Assembly (NCBI RefSeq): GCF_013426205.1
Contig: NC_089422.1
Span: forward strand, 3,720,001 to 3,784,000
Reading direction: 5' to 3'
DNA length: 64,000 bases
Source: Metarhizium brunneum
Taxonomy: Eukaryota > Ascomycota > Sordariomycetes > Hypocreales > Clavicipitaceae
Position numbers and translations under genes: made by a program. Below the pieces are notes generated by a model. It was not told the origin of the DNA. It did not search any database and saw only the letters and a list, made by a program, of their open reading frames with translations. The number at the start of each line of letters is the position of its first letter. The first letter of the stretch is position 1. Positions 36,217 through 47,123 of this stretch are shown piece by piece.

Positions 36217-38303
36217 TCACAATGAAGGTGCAGTGGCAATCAAGGCAGACATGACTGCGATGCCACCAAGTGCAGCGTAACCAACCGCCTCAGCGACTCG
36301 TCGAAAACGTTTCGCCGGGCGCTGGTCAGCGGAATCCATCGATGAAGACTCAACTCGAGGCACGTCTGGGGGCTGCGTTGCGCTGTTCAATGCAAACTCC
36401 GTCGGTCTCGTGGAGGGCTCGGCAATGGTCTGTGACGAGCTTGGCTCAGTTTCGTTTGGTAGAAGCTCGGATATTGCGTCAGACTTTCTCTTGGACGAAC
36501 GCTGAACACTTCTAGGCGCCGATTCCGAGTATTCTGGGCTTGAATCCGAGACTGGCTTGTCTTTCCTACCCCCAGTAGCGAAGTTCACCGTCTCCGGAGG
36601 CTGTACATCTTCCACTAACTCTGCTCCTCTTTTACTCAATTCATATGTGTACGCAGAAGTATCATCCAGGTAATCCTCCTTCGGTGGCATTTCGACGAGC
36701 TCACCAACAGGCGTTCGCAAGAACTTTTCGCCGGAAGCTAGCAGCGCTGAGGTGGCCGAATCTCTCGTGCAGCTCTCCAGCAGTCCCGTGGTGAGGACAT
36801 TGCCATGCTTCGGATATGGCGTCGAGCTTTCCATCGCGATGTCTAACTGCTGGAAGCTGGTTGGAAAGTCGTTTTCTTTATTTTCTTCTGGACCGAAGCA
36901 GACTCGACGGTTATGCTCGCGGGCTTCGAAGTATTCTGCCTTCCCAGACTTTGCCCCGAGCGATTCCGTGGAAATATTCTGACCGAGGTGTGGCGACTGG
37001 TAAGAAGACGAAGGGATCGCGTCAAAAAGAGATGGCAGATGAACATCGCCAGGCTGAGAAGTTTGAGTGATAACAAGGGGAGGTAGAGTATCAGATTCTC
37101 GACCAGATGAAGTCTGCAGGTGAGACGTGGCATCACCCAGGACTTCGATTAATTTACCTCGTCCATCCGCTTCGGGGATTGGAGGACTTGCATCCACGTG
37201 CAATGCGTCAGAGCATTTCCAACTATCTTTTTCATCCCAATCTGAATTTCCAACTTCTTCACCTGCTGCAATGCTTTCGGCTGAATCCTCATCATGGGAC
37301 TCAAAATCGGACGAGGAATCAGATTCTTGGCTAAATGTGTCCTCATTGCCCTCAAGCTCCTCAGCCTCGACAGACCAGCGAACGGAGGGCTGTCGGTTTT
37401 GCAACTCGTCCGGCTCCTTATCCTCTGGGGTAGACATCTCAGGCACCTCCATAGTAACCTCGGGGTCGGCATCCGGCAGATCAGTATGCTCTTCGCCTGT
37501 AAGGTCAATAGCCCCAATGCCTTGAGGACCATCGAGAGTCATGCCGGCTTTTTGGAGGAGCGAGACACTAGTCTCAATCGCTTCATCGATATCACTAGTT
37601 TCATCCTCGCCGTCGGACGAATCCGGAACTTTGAACACCACAGGTCGTTCTTTGGGACTGCTTTGGTGTTAGATAAACACAGCGTCAACGTAAGAGGAAG
37701 AAGAGAGAAGCCATACTCTTGTGAACCATGGCAAAGCGATACCCTCATCTCGCAAGGCGGGAAGGTTTCTGACCCTTTTTGAATGGGGATGCCAAATCGA
37801 ATTCTGTCGTTTTGATGAAGCCGTCGAAACTGCATCTTGTTGATGGACTTGTCATTTATATAAGTCCCGTGCAGAGAACCAACATCGACGAGGGCAACAG
37901 ACTATGGCGGTTGTCAATTTGATTACTTTCCCAAAACAACTCTTGAGCCACATGGACCGATGCCAGTAGTAGGAAAAAACGAGACCAACTTACGTTGTTA
38001 GCCGGAAGATACACAATTTTGGCATGGTTTCGAGACATGACGGCTGAGTCGAACCAGCCGTTCTTTGCACCTGCAGCCAATCTGGCATCTCGCTTGGTAC
38101 TGCGGCCAATAAAAATCTTGGGGTTATCCTTGGTGAGGAAAATATGACGGTCGCAAAATTTGGATTTCAATTTCGGATCAACGGCTTTGAGGATGACCTG
38201 GACTGCAATATTAAACGTCGTTAGTATATTCACGTGGAGCTGGCTTGTTCGGTGATGGTAGTGTGAACTACTAGCCTTCGTCCTTGTATTTCGGCACCGT
38301 CAT
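36217..38303 (-). CDS. Tail-anchored FHA-domain protein
   Basis: Four exons (38276-38303, 37994-38202, 37717-37901, 36217-37657) give 620 residues. An FHA domain at about residues 10-140 shows the phosphothreonine-binding landmarks FIGRSTKRDARL (GR), VMSRNHAKIVYLP (SxxH) and DVGSLHGTYINDKSI (G-T-x-hN). A long acidic, Ser/Glu-rich, probably disordered middle follows. The C-terminus has a basic stretch (RPAKRFRRVAEA) and one hydrophobic span, VGYAALGGIAVMSALIA, ending TAPSL, so the protein should be anchored in the ER or outer nuclear membrane by its tail. This order resembles Vps64/Far9 and SLMAP proteins of STRIPAK/Far complexes, but no coiled coil is obvious, so orthology is uncertain. The first intron appears to be GC-AG. 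Confidence 0.82.
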
Positions 38304-41300
38304 GATGGCTGTTCTGATACTGCTGCCTCGATAAACGCGAGTTTAGATATTCTGTAGAGGGTGTTACTTGGCCAGAACGACGGGACCAAAGACAAATAAT
38401 CGATCGAGGCCAAAGCTTGTTGCTTCACGATGACCAAAAGACGCAATACCCGAAATCTACACGATGGGCATGCCGGAGACAAGCGGGCCCCGCCTTCATG
38501 CAGAACAGTCGTGGACGATGACAGGTCGAGGTTGAAGTGGGAGGAGAGAACACGACCAAGAACGATAAGAGATTCAAGGAAAGGAAAGAGAAATCCTGCC
38601 TTTTCAACGTCCGGGGTGAGGATGTTCAGAACAAAACGGATGACAGCGAGAAGAGGGGCAGAGAAGGCAGAGCCGGAATATTGAGGCGACTCTGGGCCAC
38701 GTCTGACGAAGGTCTGAGGGAGGTCTGAGGCAGGTCTAAGGAGGGCGGGGCAGGAAGACGGGCAGTAGTGGTAGACGTGCTGTGACTGACTAGGGCCCCG
38801 GGCCTGGCGGGGTGATGTTAGCGGCTAACAAGGGCTGGCTAGCCTTGTGTTGAACATCAGGCAGACGGACTGTCAACTGGTTAATGCTGCCTGGCCAGCT
38901 GCCAGAAACTTTACAAGTACGATTGACGCCGCGGCCTTATCAAAGCTATGGTGGGGCCGAATGGCGACACAAGTACTACTTGAAAGTACTCTGGGTACTG
39001 TGAACGGCGAGTGCATGTGAGCAGCTGACGAACCTGTGAAGTTATCAACTCGCGTACGGAGTATATTGCGCAACATCAAGAGCAACCTCGATGCATGAAT
39101 AAAATTTGCATTGCTCTCAAAAGAGGTGATGCGTCCTGCTTTATTGTACCAGGTCCTTCCCCCCAGTCTGGAGTAGGTGTGTTACAGATGTACATCAGCA
39201 CAGTGCAAGGACATCACTGGCATGGACTGGTCCAGACCGGTTCGGCATATTGGCTCGCGAAGAGCTAAAATCACGCCGTGCATCTCGAGGCTGATGGAAG
39301 CAATTGATTCCTTCATGACGAAACTGCCAGTTGCTCACAGTCGTCCTCTGGTCCATATAGCCTCGTAGCCGCGAGCCCCGAGCCAAGTCCCCGATGCAGT
39401 GATGAAGTTGCACATGAGACTGTGCGATGTGCCATGGCCCATGCTTGCTTGCTGTCCATCCTTCACATCGCACACCCTGACACGGTCGAGCTGGTATCTA
39501 CACATGGACGGCGGTCGCCTTTGGGCAAGCCACCTTGTTGTCCGCACAGCCGAATGATGCTTGACCACTCAAGGCGGGCACAGAGGCGGCTGGGTGGATA
39601 GGCCAGCCTTGACTTGGTTCTCCAAGGAATGGCAACAGGGACTAGGAAGAGCCTCTCGTTTTATGCGCAGGAAGGGGTGGGAAAATTATTGGTTTGCCTG
39701 TGACTCACATGTATCCTATCCGTCAGTAGACTGGGCATTTCTCTTATCCTCCTAAAAGACAGGGAGAGTAAAGAGCTCTCAGTCTCTTTCAATATCTTAC
39801 CACCACCAATAAACGCATGCAACACCTTCCCAACTACTTCGGGAACGAAGGAATCACCACTATTGCACGATGGTCACTGGATCTCCACAAATGTCTTGTC
39901 GGGTGACAAGCCAAGCAGCCTTAGCTCCAAAACAAGGTGGCTCGTCGTGCTGTTCAATCCGTCTACTCCCTAAGTACTCTGTCAAATGCTGATAAGACTG
40001 GCACTACAAGCTCTCTGGTACATGGGCCCATGGAAATTCCAGATTGGTTTCCCGGGTTTAGTTTCAGTTTTGTATTTGACACACCACGAACTTCCATTTC
40101 TCTGGTGGGGGCGGGGGGCTTTGAGCGCGTAAAGTGGATTTCCACTATGACGTAAGTCTCGAGTGCTCGTTCACCCAGCCGCATTTCTCGTAAAATGGAC
40201 GCATGGGCAGCACAAAGTGCCAAGTAGAAACATTCCCCGAACAGAAATAGAAGAAGCGCTGAGGTGGTGTGCATGTCTGGTGCGCTTGTGCGCTTGCTGC
40301 AATGGCCCTGACAGCCGGTATGTACGGTAGGGTGGCAAAGCGAGTGGCCATGGCATTGAATGTAGATTGCATAACTCCGTAGATTCCTCAAGTGCGTGTT
40401 GTTCATGTTGCACAGATCTGGCCGGGTCGGGTGCTCGCTTTCACAATGAATGCTAGCCAGGTCTCAGACAGCATCAATGAGTTGTGCCCTTGCTTAACTC
40501 CCCTGCTTTATGCACACACTGCCCATCTACGGAGTACATACTACCTAGGTAGGTACTAGTCATTCAAGTGGTCTGTCTGGTGCTTGCACATCCGCCCACA
40601 TTCGGCCAGTCAGCCAACATGACCATCGCATGCCACACCATTTGACAAGTCCAGATGCCCACATCGCAGCCCGGCCTGTTGTGGTCGTCAGCCCGCAACC
40701 GCGGAGTAATCTGTTAGGCCTCAGCAGCCTGCTAGCTTTAGCTCCAAATCAATGTCGCTTGGGCCGACGCGTTCGGGGTCTCTTGGGTCCCATGCCCCGG
40801 CCCGCCGTGCCCTCCATGCCCACTCAAAGCGCCACCCGCGCATCATTTGGCCTTCGCCTCTTGCCTCTTCTCCATGACCTGATGTGATCTATCTCAACTT
40901 ACCGCCTTTCACAGCTTTTCTTTGCTTCCCACCATTCAGCTCAGCGCCCGTCTTGCTCCTTGAGCCTTGCTACCCGACACCGAAACTTGTCAAGGCACTG
41001 TTGGCCTTGTTGCAACCCCTTGTCTCCTATATCCTTTCCGTGTCCCTATGGATCGTGACCCTCGACCAGTTTTTGCAAACACATATAAAATTTACGGCAC
41101 CCATCGACTACGCAACGCACTCAACGCACCGTCTTGACCCGAACAGGTTTTCATTCGATAGTCGAAAACTCGTTGAAACGGCCTGTCTCAAGGGCCGCGA
41201 TAGGCAAAAGAACTCCTCATTCGCAGCTCGAAGATTCCGCACTCCATCTCCAATTGAAAAGGGACACACCTACCAGTCTAGCTGCCCCATCGCTGAACTC

Positions 41301-41351
41301 TCCTCCCAGCCACTTCAACTGGGCCATTCGAGGTCCCAACAAGCCGTCCCC
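38304..41351. other. 3-kb gene-poor region and IFRD leader
   Basis: No gene supported. Exact TACGGAGTA copies are at 39055 and 40528, the latter directly followed by TACCTAGGTA at 40542. The last 470 bp form a frame open into the IFRD gene but without an ATG, so they are read as promoter and 5' leader. Confidence 0.55.
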
Positions 41352-42755
41352 ATGATGAACCACGCCAGAGTCAAGGCTCTCAAGGGCAACGGCAAGACCA
41401 CCTCGAAAAAGGCCATCAAATCCGGTCGCGCTTCAGGCAACATTACACCCAGAAGCTCTCCCCTGCCCTCTCTCCTGACGTCACCAACACACTCCGCGAC
41501 GCACAGCCGTGTGACCTCCGATGTCAGCGACAGTGAGGATGAGGGTGACTTCGAGTTCGACGACACCATGTCCAGTGTTCACTCGGGGGGGTCCGGAGCA
41601 GCCACTCCTGACGAAGGCGGCACAAGTACATTCGATGCCCAAGCCTTGATTGAAGGTTTACAGGACAAGAAGCACAATAATAACGAGGTCCGCGAACAGT
41701 TTCTCGAAACCTACCTCAGAACCCTGCGCAATAGATACAGTGCTGATACTCACCTGTGGCTGGATCCTGCCGCTCCCGAGCTTGTCGAGGTGTTCCTCAA
41801 GGACGCGGATCGCGCCCCGACCGCTCGCGAGAGACTGCTCAACCTGCAGGCCTTCTGCCTAACTGTGGGGACAACTGATGACCTGGAGATTTTTGAAGGC
41901 GCCGAACGAACCCTGAAGCAGATCCTTGTGGACGATGATGACGATCAGTGCAAGACATACGCGATTTATGCCCTCGGTATGAGTGTGCTCTATGCTGGTG
42001 GCCTGGAAGAATCCGCTCTAGAAGTCATGCAGTACCTCCTTGACATTGTCCACAGCGACGGAGAAAGCATCGAATCACACGACAATGCCGCTGTTGTATC
42101 CGCCGCTATAGTAGGTTGGTCATTCGTTGCCGGCCACGTCAGCGACTTCTCGGATTATGCCGACACTGCCATGGACGCCTTTGTCGACCAACTCGACAGC
42201 TCCGACACGGAAATCCAGTGCAATGCAGGACAAGCCATCGCACTTATTTTTGAGTCCTCCCGACACCACGAACAGGAAACCGGCGAGCCGTTCCAGCTCC
42301 CATACGACCCGCAGCGCTTGATTGGTCGCATTAGTGAACTTGCCAAGCTCAGCAGCAAGTCTGTATCGCGCAAGGCCCGTCGCGACTTGCGCGAGGGTCT
42401 CATTAGCGTTGTCACGTCTCTCGAACGAGGGGTCGGCCCTTACTACTCTACTGCGCTCTATCTCCCAGAGAAGGACTCCTACGTCCCGCCATCACAGCGG
42501 ACCGAAGATGGCCAAGCAGAGTATGGCTACAGATGCCGTCTCCGACTTGGAAACCACAGCACACGAATTGACACTTGGTCGCTCTTGTCGCGAGTCAACA
42601 TGATGAAAATTCTTTTCAGGGGTGGTTTGCAACATCACGTTTTCACCAATCCCGTTGTCATGGAGTGTCTAGAAGATGCGCACTGGGGAGAGGAACAAGC
42701 TGCTGCTGCTGACTACGGCGGCGGCGGCAAGCCCTCCAAGGGACGCAAACGATGA
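41352..42755 (+). CDS. IFRD family protein (interferon-related developmental regulator)
   Basis: Intronless, 467 residues from MMNHARVKALKGNGK. The N-terminal 95 residues are Ser/Thr-rich and end in an acidic patch (SDSEDEGDFEFDD). The rest is an alpha-helical repeat region typical of IFRD: LRNRYSADTHLWLDPAAPE, ALGMSVLYAGGLEESALEV, ALIFESSRHHEQETG and SKSVSRKARRDLREGL. A short IFRD C-terminal block contains LGNHSTRIDTWSLLSRVNM and FRGGLQHHVFTNPVV, followed by a Gly/Lys/Arg tail (GKPSKGRKR). Animal IFRD proteins act as transcriptional co-regulators and IFRD2 binds inactive ribosomes; the fungal role is not established. The ATG is chosen because it is the first in the frame. Confidence 0.88.
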   Translation: MMNHARVKALKGNGKTTSKKAIKSGRASGNITPRSSPLPSLLTSPTHSATHSRVTSDVSDSEDEGDFEFDDTMSSVHSGGSGAATPDEGGTSTFDAQALIEGLQDKKHNNNEVREQFLETYLRTLRNRYSADTHLWLDPAAPELVEVFLKDADRAPTARERLLNLQAFCLTVGTTDDLEIFEGAERTLKQILVDDDDDQCKTYAIYALGMSVLYAGGLEESALEVMQYLLDIVHSDGESIESHDNAAVVSAAIVGWSFVAGHVSDFSDYADTAMDAFVDQLDSSDTEIQCNAGQAIALIFESSRHHEQETGEPFQLPYDPQRLIGRISELAKLSSKSVSRKARRDLREGLISVVTSLERGVGPYYSTALYLPEKDSYVPPSQRTEDGQAEYGYRCRLRLGNHSTRIDTWSLLSRVNMMKILFRGGLQHHVFTNPVVMECLEDAHWGEEQAAAADYGGGGKPSKGRKR

Positions 42756-43016
42756 GCCGACGACCAAGAATACGCAAGGATGACGAAAGTATAGTGAAAT
42801 GCTTTTTTCTTATTTCAAAATGAGTTCATGAACGATGTTCATTGGGATACCACTACAACAGTTTTATAATTGGGTTGGCGTTTTGAGGCGGGTGTTGGTA
42901 AGCAAAAGCTGTGGACGGCGACCCCCCCCTCCCGAGTACAAGTAGGGAGGTAATAGTTTGGGTATAGTACACGATAGAGTAGAATCAATATCATTGCATT
43001 GCAACTCTCGACCCAG

Positions 43017-44777
43017 CTATCGACCAGGGGAAATGCCCAACGGGTTATCAAAAAAATCAGCATGGTCATACTTGGCCTTGATCAGCTTCAACCTATCCGC
43101 ATTATGCCCATAGTACGACGGCAGTGGATCTGTCGAGATACTGGCATCCATATATCCGGCATACGACGCAGGACTATCACCGTCAGTCGTCAAAGAAACC
43201 GAGTTCAAAGTACCCTGAAAAATATTGGCGGGAAGCACTCACCCGGTCAGAGGTCTGAGATAGCCCTCCAAGTCCTCCTTCCACTCCGCCAACCTCTTAT
43301 GCTTCTCCGCGTCCTCGGATCCCGTCAATATGAACTCCAGATGAGCATACGCTTCCCCTCTCCATGCAAACGCCGCCTCGTCCTCCCCCTTTCGACTAAT
43401 GTTCCACGCATGCCACTCTCCCCAGCCGGCCGCCTCATCTGGCAACTCCGTCAGCCTGTCCACCAGACTCTGGACCACCTCCCTGCCCAGCTTCTTGCTC
43501 TTCTGCATGAAGAAGCTCTTACTCATTCTTCTGAACCTGGGCCAGGGCTGGGCCTGCGGGGAGTTTGGATCCTGACGAGTCTCGTTCCATGTGAATTGCG
43601 GATACTTGTCGACCTGGGTGAATGGCTGCTGGAGGACGTTCATCGCCGGTGGCGCGTATTTGGACACCTCTGTGTCGGGGATACACTCGCTCACAATGAA
43701 CCCAAACATGCGGGCGTTGATGGAATTACACCCCCCTGAGATGTGGACTTCCGGTTTCCCAATTGCCAGCAGCCCGGATGAGTTCATGAGAGCCTTTGCG
43801 TGATCGAGCGTGCACCCGAGACACCAGCCCTGTATTTCAGTGCGGTTCTTGTACACATGGACAGAGGACGTGAATGCCGGGTCGGTCCTAGGGGCCCAGT
43901 CAAAGAAGCGAGTTGCCAGATCGACACGGGAGTCCGGCTCGTGCCATTTGATCTGGACCATGGACGAACGAGGGAACTGCGAGACCTTGAGGGTCCATTC
44001 GACGACGATGCCGTACGAGCCTCCGCCTCCGCCGCGGACGGCCCAGAACAGGTCGCTGTTTTCTGCGGGCGAGGCATTGACGAGACTGCCGTTGGCAAGG
44101 ACCACCTCTGCAGCCACGACGTGGTCCACGCCCAAGCCCAAGGTGCGCATCTGCATGTTGAAGCCGCCGGCGCCTAGGAACCCGGACAGCCCGACGGTAG
44201 GACAAATGCCGCCCGGCCAGTCGCGCCCATGGAGGTTGAGAGCAGTGTACAAGGCCCCAAGACGGATTCCGGCGCCGACCCTTGCGGTTGTCTTGTCGGC
44301 CGAGACGTCGACGAAGTCGATGTGCGTGATATCAATGACGAGGGCGCCGCCGAGGGCAGAATATGCCATGAAGCTGTCGCCGTTGGCAAACGCTGGAGAT
44401 TTTTTCCAGAATAGGAACCATCACTTACTGGTGACCTCCCGCCCTTGGAACAGCTTTCACACGCGACCGCCGCGCACACCGAATAAGAGGCGCAACCTGT
44501 GAGGCGTGGCTCGCGTACGCAATCAGCGCAGGCATCTGGTCAAACCTACAACAATCAGCCTGGACGCCATACCTAGACTCAGCATCGCCACAATAACTCA
44601 CTGGATCGACTCTCCCATCCGAGCATCCGTATACGTCGATTGCTCTGGTCCGACGACGCGCTTGTCCGCTCCCTCGCCCAGCACCTCGGCGACGCATGTT
44701 CGCAGGTCCCGGCCCTGCCACTGGCTTCCAGCAGCCAAACTTGCACACAGAGCAAGACACACCAGCATTGCCCTCAT
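43017..44777 (-). CDS. Secreted FAD-linked oxidase, berberine-bridge (BBE-like)
   Basis: Oxidoreductase of the FAD_binding_4/BBE group, often found in fungal metabolite clusters or as carbohydrate oxidase. Four exons (44602-44777, 44429-44545, 43243-44373, 43017-43173) join in phase to 526 residues. A signal peptide (MRAMLVCLALCASLAAG) is present. H97 in VPRAGGHHFMAYSALGG and C155 in GGICPTVGLSGFLGAGGF occupy the positions of the two covalent FAD links, so bicovalent flavin attachment is expected. DLFWAVRGGGGGSYGIV is the FAD-domain signature. The BBE C-terminal block is YYGHNADRLKLIKAKYD plus DFFDNPLGIS. Introns are 55-69 nt or so. Substrate unknown. It faces the MFS gene's 3' end. Confidence 0.92.
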
Positions 44778-45533
44778 GGTGCAAATGTCGAATGGGAATA
44801 CTATCTTGAGGTCGTTGTATTGCTCAATGCGTGGGCGCTTGCCAACTGATTGTTCACGATTGTAAAAAATCAAGATACCTGCACGAGTCAATGTTTCCCA
44901 AAAAACTATGATTCACAAACGCAAGCGGCACAACTTGGAATATGACATCTTGCCATTTTAACATCTTTAAGAGAAAGATATTTTGGATCGCCGATATCTT
45001 GGAAAACAGGGAAACGGTATTCATGTGCCGATCCCGCATACGGTCGGAGCCCACATTGGCAAAATGCGCCCGACATCCGGCGGAGGGCGGCAACGCCCAT
45101 ATATTGCATACAGCCATTTGAGTATCACAGAGTCGCACAATGCAAAAGTCCTTCCTCACAATCCATCATCAGAGCACCGAATTGGAAACATAAGGAGATT
45201 CTCTTGACACCGGTGTTGTTCTAGAATGCATCGCAGCTGAAGCATCCCGAATGCTTATACTCCGTACTGGTGTCCAATATCGAAGTCTCTTTGCCGGTTA
45301 GTTACAAAATAGTAAATCAACATGATTCTTTCAGAAACTAAAACGGGCAGAAAATGAAATCAGCTTTGCAGACATGTTTGACTTGTTCTAAAGTCAGTGA
45401 TTAATAGATGCAAAACGAAGGGCGGTAATGCCTGGCCATTTATGAAAAATGCATGCTAGTATTAATACCAATGGTAAAGAATATGTCGCAGAACCTTGCC
45501 TAGGAGACGAATCCAGCTACGGAACTCGACAAT
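44778..45533. promoter_or_regulatory. BBE-like gene upstream region
   Basis: A 756-bp interval between the BBE start and the end of the MFS gene, which is on the same strand. It holds an exact TACTCCGTA at 45258-45266. No gene seen. Confidence 0.5.
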
Positions 45534-47093
45534 CTAAAACTTCGCCCACCAACGAGATTCCCATCGCAGCCTCACGCACTAAATGGCGGCAGCACCTATG
45601 AGAGATACAAGTGCAGCAAATCCTTGAACCACTCTCTAACCAGCTAAGTTTAGAAGGGCAACACTTAAAGGGGCGCCACCAAGGGCGCCGACTGCGCAGC
45701 AGGCCATCATTACACCAATCCGAAGACCGATATGTCCCATGTCCGGGGTCGTTTGTGCCACACAAGCAGAGCCCATTGGTACAAGACCACCTGAGAAGAT
45801 ACCAAATAAAACAGCGAATGCAGTCAGTTCTGCCGCAGTATGCACCTGTATCCACCACAGTGTCATCACCCCAACGATGATACTCTCCCAAAACAGGACA
45901 TTGAAGCTAGGTTGAATCAGCTATGTTTGGCACGAGGACTCCACGCCCATGCTGCACTCACCAGCCAAAGAAGTCGGCAAGCAGGCCTGAACCAATTCTT
46001 CCAATAATGGAGCCCAAGTATGTGTATGCAACCAGGTTATACGCCACGTTTTCTGAGACCTCTTTTTCCCTGGCGTAGACTACGAGGAAGTTGAACGGAA
46101 TTAGAACACCGGTATTCAGAATGACCAAAGACCAGGTCAGTGCGAGAAACCGCCACTCGAGAACGGCTGCTCGAATACTCCGTTGAGATGGTCGAACTTC
46201 ATCGCCAGACTCATCATGACCGGCAGCTCCTTTTCTTTCTCGAATGAGCAAGCAACCAAGAAAGAGCAGAGGAGCCGCGAGGCCTCCAATCACCAGAAAG
46301 ATAGCACCATGTGGTAGCATGTTATTCAGTTTAGGTATATATGTCGACCAAAGAGCCCCCCCAACAGCGGACCCCGATGCGGCTAAACCCAAAGCCAAAG
46401 GCCTCTTTTCGTTGAACCACTCCGTGATGGCACCGGTGGCCGGGTAATATCTATCCATGCAACATTTCGAATTAGCGACCGGTTTCTGTGCGGGCTCGCA
46501 AGGAGTCAAACAGACAAACGGGCAGACACTTACAGCAACGCAGTTCCCGTGCCAAAAAAGATGCCTTGAGTGACGAAGAAGTGCGGGAACTTGGTAGAGA
46601 ACCCAGAACCTAGCAAGGACGTAGAAACGAGCACCGCACCCGTGATCATTGGCCAACGCGCTCCCTACTTGTCAAACATTGGCCCAGATATAAGGCCGCC
46701 GCAGAAGGCAATGCACATCTAAACAAATGTGAGCACATTGGAGTCGGATGTTCTCCATCAAATGGAAACAGGAAATACCTGGATGCTTCCAATCTATGAA
46801 ACCTGTTCAGCCGTAGCATGTCTCCACGGATAGGATCCGAACACACCGTCAGTGTAGATGTCTTGAAAACTCCCAAAAGCGTTTAAAAGCCCTGCGACGT
46901 CAGGCACACCCTCTACATCTGAAACCGCAGGAAATTAAGACTCACCGAATACAAAAAAGTAGACGATGAAGCCACCCACAACGACAAGCCAGGCCCTCAA
47001 ACCGCCATCAGGGACAACGATGTGGGATTTTCCGCTATATGTTATGCTCTCGCTGCCATCGACACTGGACGTTGAATCTGGGACGTCGGGCAT
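45534..47093 (-). pseudogene. MCT-type MFS transporter with four in-frame TAG codons
   Basis: Monocarboxylate-transporter-like major facilitator. Five exons (46946-47093, 46779-46891, 46534-46718, 45962-46450, 45534-45906) have sound splice sites and compatible phases, giving 436 codons to the final TAG at 45534. Family marks are intact: VPDGGLRAWLVVVGGF before span 1, ATGAITEWFNEKRPLALG, YTYLGSIIGRIGSGLLADF and TPDMGHIGLRIGVMMACC. About twelve hydrophobic spans are present. Four internal stops break the frame, all TAG: codon 82 (46794-46796), 105 (46665-46667), 402 (45636-45638) and 421 (45579-45581). Codon 82 sits in the normally S-W-I-G-S motif. No frameshift or other stop is seen. An ATG at 47123 would add ten residues. 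It is annotated as a pseudogene; mRNA editing is discussed in findings. Confidence 0.85.
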
Positions 47094-47123
47094 CCATCTC
47101 CGGTCGCTTTGGGACCATTTCAT

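Noticed and set aside
40884..41351. 156-codon N-terminal extension of the IFRD protein with hydrophobic segments
   Set aside because: The frame is open but contains no ATG before 41352; it would need a GTG start and has no counterpart in the family.
43202..43242. 28-nt GTGAGT..TTTTTCAG intron in the BBE-like gene
   Set aside because: Far too short to splice; using the later GATAG acceptor gives a 69-nt intron and restores the family C-terminus.
44393..44428. 36-nt intron ending at CTCCAG in the BBE-like gene
   Set aside because: Too short and it breaks the frame; the CGACAG acceptor gives 55 nt and the expected GGH-x-F-x-AY continuation.
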